A stretch of 64,000 bases of DNA. Origin: Listeria welshimeri serovar 6b str. SLCC5334 (lineage in GTDB: Bacteria > Bacillota > Bacilli > Lactobacillales > Listeriaceae). Within the stretch, counting starts at the first letter, position 1. Each line of letters opens with the position of its first letter. The stretch is from positions 372,001 through 436,000 of the forward strand of contig NC_008555.1 of assembly GCF_000060285.1 (NCBI RefSeq), read 5' to 3'. Position numbers and translations under genes: made by a program. The notes under the pieces were generated by a model. It was not told the origin of the DNA. It saw only the letters and a list, made by a program, of their open reading frames with translations, and did no database searches. Below, in pieces: positions 53,037-61,986 of the stretch.

Positions 53037-53173
53037 AGCTTAAAGCTGAAAAAATTTAAAATCATATTTCAGCCAAGAGAAAAAGGTAGTCTACATTTTA
53101 GAAAAAAGTATTTCACGCTGGAATATCAAAAACAAATAAAAACTAGTTACAACATAGAGAGGAGATTATTCAA

Positions 53174-53329
53174 TTGCTGTTAACAATGTATATATTTCTA
53201 GTAATTATCTGTTTAGTAATTTGTCTTAATTTAGAATCGAAAAAGCAAAAATGGAGTAAAGTTTTGTTTTGCTTAGTGTTTGCTCTGGGCGTATTTTTTA
53301 CAATACGGATAGGCGATTTATTTTTATAA
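53174..53329 (+). CDS. Tiny membrane protein C2 (51 residues)
   Basis: A TTG (or ATG 12 bp later) follows GAGAGGAGATT. The product starts MLLTMYIFLVIICLVICLNL, then has the basic loop ESKKQKWSK and a second helix ending RIGDLFL. The plan equals A2, B2 and D2. It is separated from C1 by 137 bp, the widest gap of the four pairs. Confidence 0.6.
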   Translation: MLLTMYIFLVIICLVICLNLESKKQKWSKVLFCLVFALGVFFTIRIGDLFL

Positions 53330-53392
53330 AAAACAGTGATCAATATTGAATGCTTTAGCTGATTGTCTATCTAAAAAAAGAAGGTGAACCAT

Positions 53393-54511
53393 ATGTTGAA
53401 TAGAGAACAAATAGAGATTGTCAGAGCCGAAGATGCACTCGAGTATGGAAGTGACATAGGAATCGATGGAGCGGACCAAATATATATTTACTATTTTAAA
53501 GACCCGGGAAAACTGTTAGAGCAAGATGTGGTTGATATTTGCGAAGCTTTTGGCGAATATATGATTTCTGCTTATTTTTTGAATGATGTGGATGGTCCTT
53601 ATGAAAAATTGCAAGGAGACGAAAAAGGCGGATATAAAAAAGTATTCTTGCATGGGGAATCGCAACAACTAAAACGAGAAATGTTTCGTTTGTTTATAGA
53701 AGGTGATTATAGTCCATATCTGAATAGGCTATTTTTATTTAAACAAAAAATAGAATTAGATTGTAGAAAACAAATCGAATTAGAAGATGGCATGGCTATT
53801 ATCGCCCCTATACTCGATGTTAGAGCGATAGGTATATTTTCAAAAGGGATAGATTTGGTGCGGCTTTTTCAACAGATTACTAATACAGAATTACTGGATA
53901 CTATACAAGAAACAGGAGCAAAATCTCGATTGATTGAGGATCATAATGAAAATTTGAGAAATGAGATTGGGTACTTAGTTGACTATAAGACGGTATTACC
54001 AAAGCAAATTTTTAAAAAGCCGGAGTTATATGATTTTTATTTTACCTATTTCTTTCATTGTTATGAGGATGACTTCATAAACGACTTAAATAAAATTGGA
54101 CAACTGCTTAAGCAAGAAAGTGTCAAGTTGTTTACGCCACATTCTTATTATGAAACTATAAGAAAATTTATTTTTAAAAAGATAAAACAAATAGATGTTC
54201 CATATGCTGAATTAAGTACAGGTATAACGGAAAAGGAATATGGTGAAATTTTATTGTGTAGAGAGAGAGAAAAAATGGATTTTACGGATTTTGATTATTT
54301 ATACTGGTACTTTAATTCCGACTGTTTTATTTTTGGTGATAAAGAGAGTGAAATTAGTATTTTGGCAATTAAAAAATCTCTTTCCATCAAAAATCCACTT
54401 GAAAATTGGAAAGAAGTAGAGTTGTTCGCGGCGAATCCAGGAGAAGAATGGTGTCCATGGCTAAAAGATGAGGAGAAATTTTTAGCAGAACTGATAGCTA
54501 ATTATCAATAG
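53393..54511 (+). CDS. Two-domain immunity-like protein (372 residues)
   Basis: The N-terminal half (about 1-165) is the full-length version of the domain found alone at 43735 and in scraps at 41745, 49045 and 51143. The C-terminal half (about 190-372) is an unrelated helical domain (FFHCYEDDFINDLNKIGQLL, then DYLYWYFNSDCFIF). I use ATG 53393 with an AGAAGGTG site. The fusion may protect against two toxins or be a tandem repeat of old modules. The family was not recognised. Confidence 0.65.
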   Translation: MLNREQIEIVRAEDALEYGSDIGIDGADQIYIYYFKDPGKLLEQDVVDICEAFGEYMISAYFLNDVDGPYEKLQGDEKGGYKKVFLHGESQQLKREMFRLFIEGDYSPYLNRLFLFKQKIELDCRKQIELEDGMAIIAPILDVRAIGIFSKGIDLVRLFQQITNTELLDTIQETGAKSRLIEDHNENLRNEIGYLVDYKTVLPKQIFKKPELYDFYFTYFFHCYEDDFINDLNKIGQLLKQESVKLFTPHSYYETIRKFIFKKIKQIDVPYAELSTGITEKEYGEILLCREREKMDFTDFDYLYWYFNSDCFIFGDKESEISILAIKKSLSIKNPLENWKEVELFAANPGEEWCPWLKDEEKFLAELIANYQ

Positions 54512-54582
54512 AGATGACAATAACAACCATTTTTTAGTATTAGAACAGTAGACGATAGCTTACTTATGGTAGGGGGGATTTA

Positions 54583-55161
54583 GTGGAATATCAAATGTTA
54601 AAGAAATCTAACGTAGCAGAATTGAAAAATTTTTATAATAATATTCAGAACAAGTTTCATGTGGAGGCTAAAATACCAGACCAAATCTTTCTTGAACCAA
54701 ATGAAGTTTATGTCTTTGATTTATGGGATTTCTTAGATGAAAACGTACAGTATTTACTTGATTTTACTAAAAAAGCTAATGGTGATGAGGTGCTATGGCT
54801 TCCCAAATATAATAACATTTATGCTAACGAATATATGTACATCAATGCGAGGATGAACAAAATAAATTTTCGACAACTATGGGACGACAATAAGCTAACT
54901 ATTTTTTTAGAGCAAGGTTGCATGTTTGATATAAGTGGGGATTGGATAAGTTATTTTGATTTAGAAGAGCATTTAGCTATTTTAGCTGTATATAGTGGTG
55001 ACATTTCTCTAAACGACTTTTCAAAAGCACCATACACCAAAGAGAAGTTCTTAGTAGAGTATTTAATGATCCCAATTGAAAAAATAGATAAAAGCACAAA
55101 AAATTTGATGGAAAATTATAATGAAAAATTTGTAGATGTTTTTCTGAAGAATTACTTTTAG
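54583..55161 (+). CDS. Immunity-like protein, family of 42959 and 46953
   Basis: The 192-residue acidic protein starts at GTG behind GGGGGGATT. It begins VEYQMLKKSNVAELKNFYNN and contains VYVFDLWDFLDENVQYLLDF and a C-terminal GDWISYFDLEEHLAILAVYS. The N-terminal segment aligns with MLKKKTYANFNNEFAKVFNS in the 42959 product. Function is inferred from position. Confidence 0.65.
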   Translation: MEYQMLKKSNVAELKNFYNNIQNKFHVEAKIPDQIFLEPNEVYVFDLWDFLDENVQYLLDFTKKANGDEVLWLPKYNNIYANEYMYINARMNKINFRQLWDDNKLTIFLEQGCMFDISGDWISYFDLEEHLAILAVYSGDISLNDFSKAPYTKEKFLVEYLMIPIEKIDKSTKNLMENYNEKFVDVFLKNYF

Positions 55162-55314
55162 CATAATTTAAGATAAGGATGCGGCTAAAATAGTATGATT
55201 TTTAAAGAGATGGGAATATTTTAGGGAAGTGAATGAAAACAAGAAAAGTGACATATTAAAAGACCTAATAGTGTATTTCAATTATGAAATTCGAGGTCGG
55301 AGGGACTATAATCA

Positions 55315-56106
55315 ATGCTAAAAATAAAAAAACAAGCGCAATCTATATACGCTTTTAAAGAAACTGGGGGAGAAGTACTTAATTTCCAAATAGAAAAAAA
55401 CTGTTTGAAACTTTTTTCTGGGGAAGAAATTTTATGTGAAATAAACGATGAAAGAATTTCCAATCGGTATTTCAGAATTAACAAAGTCATATTGTCGGAT
55501 GAGAAGATTTGTATTTTGTGCAATGATGACACGTATAATTATTTATTTATCTCATGTATGACAAGGGAGACGTTTAAATACAAATTAGGTGAAGGTGCAA
55601 TCGATTTTGTTCTAGTGAATGATGAAGCTTATATTATTTATTCAGAAGAAGGCATGTTTGGGAGTGAGGAGAATTTACCTATAGCAGAACTAGGACTTAT
55701 TAAAATAGATATATTTACAGGAGAAATTACAGGGCTCTTAGATGACACCATTTTAGAAACGCTCATTGATGTAGAATCGATTAGCTGTAATAATAAAACT
55801 ATACGGATACTGTGTTATGAAGATAATGGTGATGACTTCACTTTAGACTATGATTTAACATCTAAAAAAGTTCGGAATAAAGTCGTAATAAATTATACTG
55901 TGGACGGATTGGTGAGTGTGGGAGATAACTTTTACGCTTGCTATCGGAACCGTATTTATAAGGTAAATGAAAGTATGGAAATTACGGAAGAAATCATTAT
56001 AGATAAAAAAGTATATGATGAAGCATATGCAATAAGTACCGGATATAGTGAAGTAGTTTTAGAAAGTGAAAATGAATTCAACATTGTCCAGCTTTCTAAA
56101 TTATAG
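55315..56106 (+). CDS. Beta-rich immunity-like protein (263 residues)
   Basis: The ATG follows GTCGGAGGGACTA. The product begins MLKIKKQAQSIYAFKETGGE and consists of repeated short strands with a propeller-like rhythm (DEKICILCNDDTYNYLFISC, SEENLPIAELGLIKIDIFTG). It is the intact form of the eroded gene at 50294. The propeller idea is inference. No named family. Confidence 0.65.
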   Translation: MLKIKKQAQSIYAFKETGGEVLNFQIEKNCLKLFSGEEILCEINDERISNRYFRINKVILSDEKICILCNDDTYNYLFISCMTRETFKYKLGEGAIDFVLVNDEAYIIYSEEGMFGSEENLPIAELGLIKIDIFTGEITGLLDDTILETLIDVESISCNNKTIRILCYEDNGDDFTLDYDLTSKKVRNKVVINYTVDGLVSVGDNFYACYRNRIYKVNESMEITEEIIIDKKVYDEAYAISTGYSEVVLESENEFNIVQLSKL

Positions 56107-56258
56107 AGGAATAGCTGTTTTAACGCTACTAAGCAAAGGTTTTTAAGCAAATAAAGGGGCATCAAGAAAACACAATTTTTTAATACTAATGGATATTTGT
56201 TCGCTATATCTTTTGTTTTCTAGTACCTTGGCATAAAATTTACTCTTGGAGATGAAAT

Positions 56259-56924
56259 ATGAAAAAATTAAACTATTTTTCTGTAGGATTTGATTATGAT
56301 GAAGAAAAGAATCCAATTATGTCATTTGACAGTCAAAGTCACTGTATTTCAGAAATGTATTCAGGTGCATTTAAACCAATGGTGACAAAAGAGACTTCTT
56401 GTATTGATATTAATTGTATACCAACGGGAAAAAAAGTCGATAAATCTCATCACCTCTATGCCATTTATAGAGTTTATTTTGAAAATAAGTTGTTTGATTT
56501 AAATAAGTTTAATGATGAAAATGACTCAGAAAAGAAAAAAATCATTTTAGAACTGCTTCACATAGGAGCTATAGAAGCGTGTCGTAATTTGGGCTTAGAT
56601 AAGGCTAGATTTATTGAGGCATATGAAAAGGTAAAAGAATTAGACTATCAAAATAATTACTACTATAAAAAATCAAAATCCAGCCCAAATAGAAAATAAA
56701 AAGCACAAATTTATATTGAGCATGGCTTATACAAAGCTGACATATATATCATTATTTTTAACAAGGAACAGAAAATCATAAGAAAAGAATTTATCCTCAG
56801 TGATTTACCAAATCCGTTTGTATTTTCCGCACACCTAGGAAATTTAAAATGGATAGACAATGATCGTTTAGTTCTAGCTCATAAGCAAAGAAAAGATATA
56901 TTATACAAGGTTGATATGATTTAA
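56259..56924 (+). pseudogene. Two-part gene split by one in-frame stop
   Basis: The frame from ATG 56259 gives 146 residues (MKKLNYFSVGFDYDEEKNPI to SSPNRK), then TAA at 56697-56699, and continues in the same frame for 74 more codons (AQIYIEHGLYKADIYIIIFN to KVDMI) to TAA at 56922. A 221-codon ancestor is likely. The first part still has a GGAGATG site and may be expressed. Function unknown; probably an immunity gene. Confidence 0.68.
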
Positions 56925-57019
56925 AAAGAGCGGATTGATCAAATTAAACAGATAGATTGTTTGCTGAGTCTCCAAAAATTCAAATTCTTCTAGAAAAGTA
57001 ACAAAAGGAGGTACTTTAT

Positions 57020-57196
57020 ATGTTGACGATTTTAAAAACTCTCATTTCGCTTGAATTTTTAGCTATAACTACCTTATGTTTTATATTTTCCGATAAATAT
57101 AAAGGGAAGAAAAATAAATTAATAAGGTTTATGCCTTACTTATTTACAGTAGTAGGTGGTATTATCTTGTCTACGTTTGTTTTCTTTACACTATGA
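57020..57196 (+). CDS. Tiny membrane protein D1 (58 residues)
   Basis: The ATG follows AAAAGGAGGTAC. The product begins MLTILKTLISLEFLAITTLC, has a basic loop (DKYKGKKNKLIR) and a second helix ending TFVFFTL. It is homologous to A1 at 44862, the clearest match among the first members. Confidence 0.68.
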   Translation: MLTILKTLISLEFLAITTLCFIFSDKYKGKKNKLIRFMPYLFTVVGGIILSTFVFFTL

Positions 57197-57212
57197 ATGA
57201 GGGGATGCGGAC

Positions 57213-57395
57213 ATGCTAGAATTTTTATTAAGTGTGATAGTGGTTTTTACAATAACATTGTTAGTCATCATTGCTTTTTTATATTTTAAACTATATGAAA
57301 ATAAAAAGACTTTGTATACGTTATGCTCATTGTATTTTTTATGTTTACTAATTTTTGTGTTTACATTAATAAAAGATTTTTTGTATATTCCATAA
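57213..57395 (+). CDS. Tiny membrane protein D2 (60 residues)
   Basis: The ATG follows GAGGGGATGCGG, 16 bp after D1. The product begins MLEFLLSVIVVFTITLLVII, has a basic loop (FKLYENKKT) and a second helix ending LIKDFLYIP. It fits the plan of A2, B2 and C2. Confidence 0.68.
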   Translation: MLEFLLSVIVVFTITLLVIIAFLYFKLYENKKTLYTLCSLYFLCLLIFVFTLIKDFLYIP

Positions 57396-57423
57396 CAATT
57401 ACTCATAGAAACGAGAGGATCTT

Positions 57424-58011
57424 ATGATAAATCTAGAGTGGGAAGAATTAGATCGATTAGAAGTAGAAGAAAAGGTTCAAGAGGTATTAGATTACAGTTA
57501 TAATACCTGGATGTCTGATAAGAAGAATATTCGTTATTTTGTGCGAGCGTTTTATATAAGATGGGATATGTTGGTTGACATGTATGAAGTGGAAGATGAT
57601 GAAACGGAAGGCGATAAGTTAAAATATATGTATGATTTTGGCATTAGCGAGCTGGGAAATATTACAGAGGTCGACTGGATAATAAGTTATTGCATGGAAA
57701 TTAATCCAATCTATTTTGAAGAAAATGATAATTATTTGGAACTTGAGGAGAAAGGGCAGGAAATGCTTCGTAATGTAGCAATAAATAACTCAGATGACGT
57801 CTTTTTGACTTCTTTTGGTATACCTGAAAAAGATTATTTGAAATGGAAAAGAGCGAACAAAGAGCAACTTATTCAGTATGGGGAAGATAATTTTAGCTAT
57901 GACTCGGAGTTTTCGAGATATTTTAAACATATTATAAATTGCAGGGCGGATGAAGAGGTGGAAAAAGAAAGCTTTCTGAAGAAGATTGTGCGCAGGTGGA
58001 GGCAACGTTGA
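57424..58011 (+). CDS. Immunity-like protein, second member of the 49602 family
   Basis: The 195-residue protein begins MINLEWEELDRLEVEEKVQE, almost the same as the 49602 product, and keeps NIRYFVRAFYIRW and NSDDVFLTSFGIPEKDYLKW. It ends in a basic tail (KKIVRRWRQR). A CGAGAGGAT site precedes the ATG. The strong N-terminal match with divergence later suggests a shared partner contact at the start and varying specificity after it. Confidence 0.7.
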   Translation: MINLEWEELDRLEVEEKVQEVLDYSYNTWMSDKKNIRYFVRAFYIRWDMLVDMYEVEDDETEGDKLKYMYDFGISELGNITEVDWIISYCMEINPIYFEENDNYLELEEKGQEMLRNVAINNSDDVFLTSFGIPEKDYLKWKRANKEQLIQYGEDNFSYDSEFSRYFKHIINCRADEEVEKESFLKKIVRRWRQR

Positions 58012-58035
58012 GATTCCATTTGGAGGTATGAGTAT

Positions 58036-58743
58036 ATGCTAAAAAAAACGAAAAAAATTCTCAATGAAATTAAAACTATTATCCAGCAAAAACCTTTTGA
58101 TTATGAGAAGGCAGAAAATTTGATAAGTGAGTTAAATCTTGAAGAGGCACCACTAGAATTGGAGAACATCTTACTAGCTAGCATAAATAACGGCGATGAG
58201 AATACTCGCATATTTGCCTACGAGTATTTATATTATTTTGATAGCGAAGCAGTTTTTCAAGCAGCCCTCATAGGGACAACGGATGACGATGATTTAGTTC
58301 AAATGTTCTCCATAGAAATTTTAGGGAATTTGGCTAAAGTAGAAAGTCTCCCGTATTTAAAGAAGGCATTGGGCGATAACGACCCTAATATACGTTGCTT
58401 TGCTGCTGAATCAATCGGTTTTGTAGGAACTGCTGAAGCGAAAGCGATACTGCAAGAACAGTTAAACAGAGAAACGGATTCTTATGCAAAAGTAGGTATT
58501 TATTATGCGCTCTATTTTCTTGGTCAAGATGAAATGCTGTTAAGTCTCCTTGATTTACTAGAGGACAATAATCATTTGACGGTGATTAGAAGCTTGGATA
58601 TTTTAGAAAACTGTGTCGACCAAGTAAATAAAGAAAATATCATAGTACATATCGAAAATCTTTTAAAACGGGATATTCCAATTTCTATCAAAGAAAAAGC
58701 AGATGCAGTTTTAGAAGGGCTGAATGAGGATGATAGATTTTAA
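58036..58743 (+). CDS. HEAT/PBS-lyase-repeat immunity-like protein
   Basis: The 235-residue alpha-solenoid protein begins MLKKTKKILNEIKTIIQQKP behind TGGAGGT. It has about six helix pairs, such as NTRIFAYEYLYYF, LVQMFSIEILGNLAKVESLP and NIRCFAAESIGFVGTAEAKA. It is not close to the HEAT pair at 42149/51859. The next small gene overlaps its stop by 14 bp. Confidence 0.72.
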   Translation: MLKKTKKILNEIKTIIQQKPFDYEKAENLISELNLEEAPLELENILLASINNGDENTRIFAYEYLYYFDSEAVFQAALIGTTDDDDLVQMFSIEILGNLAKVESLPYLKKALGDNDPNIRCFAAESIGFVGTAEAKAILQEQLNRETDSYAKVGIYYALYFLGQDEMLLSLLDLLEDNNHLTVIRSLDILENCVDQVNKENIIVHIENLLKRDIPISIKEKADAVLEGLNEDDRF

Positions 58744-58973
58744 GCAAAATTTAACGGGAGCTGAAGTTGAAAAGCGAATAAAAAAACTTATCAATTTAAA
58801 AAAATTTACCGACACAAATATTTTCTAATCCTTCAAAATACAACTTTTATTTTGAAGAAATAGAGGCTATTTATATGGATACGAAAGAATTCAACCGTAT
58901 GATTAAACAAATTGTTGAAATTACACAGGATGAGAAAGCCGAAAACTTTTTAAATGAGATAAAAGGGATATAA
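58730..58973 (+). pseudogene. Small gene broken by a frameshift in an A run
   Basis: An ATG at 58730, overlapping the HEAT gene end, gives MIDFKQNLTGAEVEKRIKKL up to a run of seven A at about 58798-58804. After the run, the +1 frame continues as NLPTQIFSNPSKYNFYFEEI and ends EKAENFLNEIKGI. Removing one A joins both halves into an 80-codon gene. It may be a dead gene or a site of slippage. Confidence 0.6.
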
Positions 58974-59036
58974 GAAATGTACCGGACTTTTAAAAGGCGA
59001 TTATAAAGCCATTAATTTCACCTTGCTCCACTCTCA

Positions 59037-59065
59037 AGAGACGACAAATTTGTCGTCTCTTTTTC
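59037..59065 (+). terminator. Terminator at the end of the immunity array
   Basis: Bases 59037-59060 form a perfect palindrome centred on AAATTT, with 9-bp arms AGAGACGAC/GTCGTCTCT, followed by a T run. It closes the array before the lipoprotein gene. Confidence 0.88.
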
Positions 59066-59209
59066 TATAACCTCTCATTTTATGGCAAAATTGTGACGAT
59101 TTTAAGTTGTATACTAAAAAAATCCATTATTTAATGTTTTATTTATAGTAATTTGCCATTTTTTCACATGGTATAGTAAAAAAGTTAAAGCTATTAGGGT
59201 GAGCGAGAG

Positions 59210-59224
59210 TTGACTACTGGTCAA
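59210..59224 (+). promoter_or_regulatory. Inverted repeat upstream of the lipoprotein gene
   Basis: TTGAC (59210-59214) and GTCAA (59220-59224) flank TACTG. It may be a small operator or overlap a -35 element. I see no convincing -10 at the right distance, so the promoter is unresolved. Confidence 0.3.
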
Positions 59225-59274
59225 TAATTTTTTTTACTCTAATAAAATAATAAACAAAGGAGATTCATAAGAAC

Positions 59275-59757
59275 ATGAAAAAATTGTTAAGTTTAGTAGG
59301 GATTTTATTAATGGCACTCTTAGTAACGGCTTGTGGAAATGATCAAGCTGCGAGTGATGAAAAAATGGAAAAAGATACGTATGTGGCTGATTTACAAGGT
59401 GCCCAATTAGAAGCTACTTTTTCACATGTAGGTGATAATGTAAGAAAAGTAGACCAAAAAATGGTGTACCCACTTGATTATCTTGGCTTAGAAGAAGGCG
59501 TAAAAGTAGACGACGCGACGAAAAAACAACTAGAAGAACAAGTAACTTCGCAGTATAAAGGTTATAAAGATGGTAAAGGGACATCGCTTGAAACGAAATT
59601 TACGGATGATGGCATGGAACTCAATATGTCTGTTGATTTATACAAAGCAGATAAAGATGCGGTTGGTTCTTTACTAGTCGGAACAACCGATCCAAAAAAT
59701 GTGAGCTATAAAGACACGGTAGAACAATTTGAAGCACAAGGTTTTACTAAAAAATAG
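59275..59757 (+). CDS. DUF1307 (YehR-like) lipoprotein
   Basis: The 160-residue protein has a lipoprotein signal peptide with the lipobox LVTAC (Cys20). After lipid attachment the mature protein faces outside. The pattern DLQGAQLEATFSHVGDNVRK and a conserved VSYKDTVEQFEAQGFTKK tail match DUF1307 proteins such as YehR. A heme- or metal-related role has been suggested for relatives but I cannot confirm it. An AAAGGAG site precedes the ATG. Confidence 0.85.
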   Translation: MKKLLSLVGILLMALLVTACGNDQAASDEKMEKDTYVADLQGAQLEATFSHVGDNVRKVDQKMVYPLDYLGLEEGVKVDDATKKQLEEQVTSQYKGYKDGKGTSLETKFTDDGMELNMSVDLYKADKDAVGSLLVGTTDPKNVSYKDTVEQFEAQGFTKK

Positions 59758-59787
59758 TTTTAAAAATCCTTTAATAAGGGAGACTTC

Positions 59788-61893
59788 ATGGAAATGAACA
59801 AATTAGCTAATATACCTCATGAAACTTGTGTAGATGGAAATAATGGTTTTTTCTTTTTGGAACGCACTATAGAAGATACGTCATTATGGGCTATTTTTAA
59901 AGAAGATGGGACACAAATCACCCCATTTGTTTATCATGAACTAAGACCTTATGACTATGGATACGCTGTTGGAGAGATTGACAGAAAGTTCATTGAATCA
60001 AAATGTTATGTGAGTGAACATGAAGAACCAGTAACAGGTAACGCTTTGATCTATAATAAAAAAGATTCCTATACGAATCTAGTACTATGTTTTATTGATG
60101 AACTAGGAACAATCTTAAATAACTCATATTATAAAGCAATTGGCGATATTACAGCAGATGGCTACCGAGTAATGACAGCAGAATATAATGTAGGACGGTC
60201 TGGAATTGATCGTCGGGATGGTTTTTTAAGACCAGATGGTGTTTTGATAGTACCTCAATTTGGTCGAATTGATCATAACTATACTGATGGTAGAAAGAAG
60301 CGTGTACTTGTTTCTGAAAAAGTTATTCGGGCAGTTTCTTTAGACAAAATCCCGCGTGAAGAATACGGGACATATGTAAATTGTTACGGGTTAATTGATA
60401 CAGATGGAAATTGGATTTCAAAGCCCAAGTATCATCATTTAACCGAATTTAAAAATGGTATTGCCAAATTTTATCAAAACTATAAAGAGAATAGCTATTT
60501 ATTTGATTGGGGATATATTGATAGCAAAGGTACGGAATATACCGCAACTTATGTTGATGGTAAAGTACAAATGCGAGACCCTGACGGAATCCTTGGTCCG
60601 ATTGAAAAACCTGGAGATATTATAGACATATATGATCCAATACGATTTTTATTTGAGAATGGTTTATATGGTTATATTAACTCAGAAGGAACTGTGATTG
60701 TTGAACCGCTATACGAGAGCGCAGTATATTGCTTTTGGAACGGTTTAGCTTTTGTGAAAAAAGATGGTTTATGGGGCTTTATCAATGAAGAAGGTACACC
60801 TGTTACAGATTTTAAGTTTGACCATGCTGGATTTATAGCTCCTGGTTATGCGCAAGGACTAATAGGCGATGAGATGTACTTGATTGGTTTACAAGGAATT
60901 ATCGCGAAAAAGAAAAAAGGCTATTTTGGTTACCGCAAAAAATTAACCAATCATAAAACAAATGAAACCCGATATTCTTGTGGCTTTTTCCCACAAATGG
61001 CTTTTGATAAAATGTATTTTTACGATAGTGTAGAATGGTTGTTCATTGACGAATTTGATTATCAGATTCAAGATAAAAGGCCAGATTTCAATTCGCAATT
61101 TTCTGCTATTCGTGAATATCCACATCGCGCAGATTTCTTAATCCATCACGAACCCAGTGATACGTATTATTTTAAAACTGGTAATAAATATGGTGTAGAT
61201 ATCCATGGGAATAAAGTTGTAATTGCAGACTTAAAAGAAATTATTGAGGATATTCCAACAGCTAAAGCTAATAATATTTATAAAAATTTACAAGAAATTT
61301 ATCGTGATAAAACAATTCCAGCGATTTGGAAAGAACTATTAGCTAAAGGCTGGACATGGAAAATGCCAACTCGCGGCAACGCAGATTCACCTTTTAGTAA
61401 GGGCGTAATTATTTGGGATTACAAAAAAGAAGATGTTGAAAGTTTTTTAGGCTTTTTCAGTAAAGATTATGAAGCTATTTCAAAAAAACTACTTTACTTG
61501 GCCAATGCAGATGGAACTGGGGCAGAATATTATTATTTTATTGTAGATGAAAATCAACCAGTTGAAAACAATCCGATAGTCTTTATTGGTACAGAAGGTG
61601 AATTAGATCTTGTTTGTAGTAATTTGAATGAATTTTTACAATTACTATCAGTGGATGCAGAGCCAATGGGAACGCAGCCTGATGATGGAGAGCTAATTAT
61701 TTACTTCAAAGATGCGAATGATGAGGAGTCTTCCTATTTTGAGAACTATATAGAATGGCTATTATCGAAAAATATAGCACCCATTAATATAAATGAAGAT
61801 ACGGAAGAATATGGTACAGCCATTATTGAAAAGGCGAATCAGACGTATGGAGAATCCTGGAATGCTTTTTTAGAAACAATTATAGTGATGTAA
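59788..61893 (+). CDS. WG-repeat protein with SUKH-like C-terminal domain
   Basis: The 701-residue cytoplasmic protein has several WG-type beta repeats (about 20-370), such as CYGLIDTDGNWISKPKYHHL, GLYGYINSEGTVIVEPLYES and GLWGFINEEGTPVTDFKFDH. A SUKH/SMI1-like domain follows at about 505-640 (KELLAKGWTWKMPTRG, NPIVFIGTEGELDLVCSNL). SUKH is a major immunity superfamily, so this may be a large immunity or toxin-neutralising protein at the array edge. An AGGGAGAC site precedes the ATG. A terminator follows. Confidence 0.72.
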   Translation: MEMNKLANIPHETCVDGNNGFFFLERTIEDTSLWAIFKEDGTQITPFVYHELRPYDYGYAVGEIDRKFIESKCYVSEHEEPVTGNALIYNKKDSYTNLVLCFIDELGTILNNSYYKAIGDITADGYRVMTAEYNVGRSGIDRRDGFLRPDGVLIVPQFGRIDHNYTDGRKKRVLVSEKVIRAVSLDKIPREEYGTYVNCYGLIDTDGNWISKPKYHHLTEFKNGIAKFYQNYKENSYLFDWGYIDSKGTEYTATYVDGKVQMRDPDGILGPIEKPGDIIDIYDPIRFLFENGLYGYINSEGTVIVEPLYESAVYCFWNGLAFVKKDGLWGFINEEGTPVTDFKFDHAGFIAPGYAQGLIGDEMYLIGLQGIIAKKKKGYFGYRKKLTNHKTNETRYSCGFFPQMAFDKMYFYDSVEWLFIDEFDYQIQDKRPDFNSQFSAIREYPHRADFLIHHEPSDTYYFKTGNKYGVDIHGNKVVIADLKEIIEDIPTAKANNIYKNLQEIYRDKTIPAIWKELLAKGWTWKMPTRGNADSPFSKGVIIWDYKKEDVESFLGFFSKDYEAISKKLLYLANADGTGAEYYYFIVDENQPVENNPIVFIGTEGELDLVCSNLNEFLQLLSVDAEPMGTQPDDGELIIYFKDANDEESSYFENYIEWLLSKNIAPININEDTEEYGTAIIEKANQTYGESWNAFLETIIVM

Positions 61894-61960
61894 ATTAAAT
61901 GAGAGTCACAAAGTTTTCACAAATACAAGCAAATTTGTATTTTTAAAAGTAACAATAATG

Positions 61961-61986
61961 AAAACCCCTTATTATAGGGGTTTTTA
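61961..61986 (+). terminator. Terminator after the WG-repeat gene
   Basis: AAAACCCC (61961-61968) pairs perfectly with GGGGTTTT (61977-61984) around TTATTATA, followed by T residues. Confidence 0.85.
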
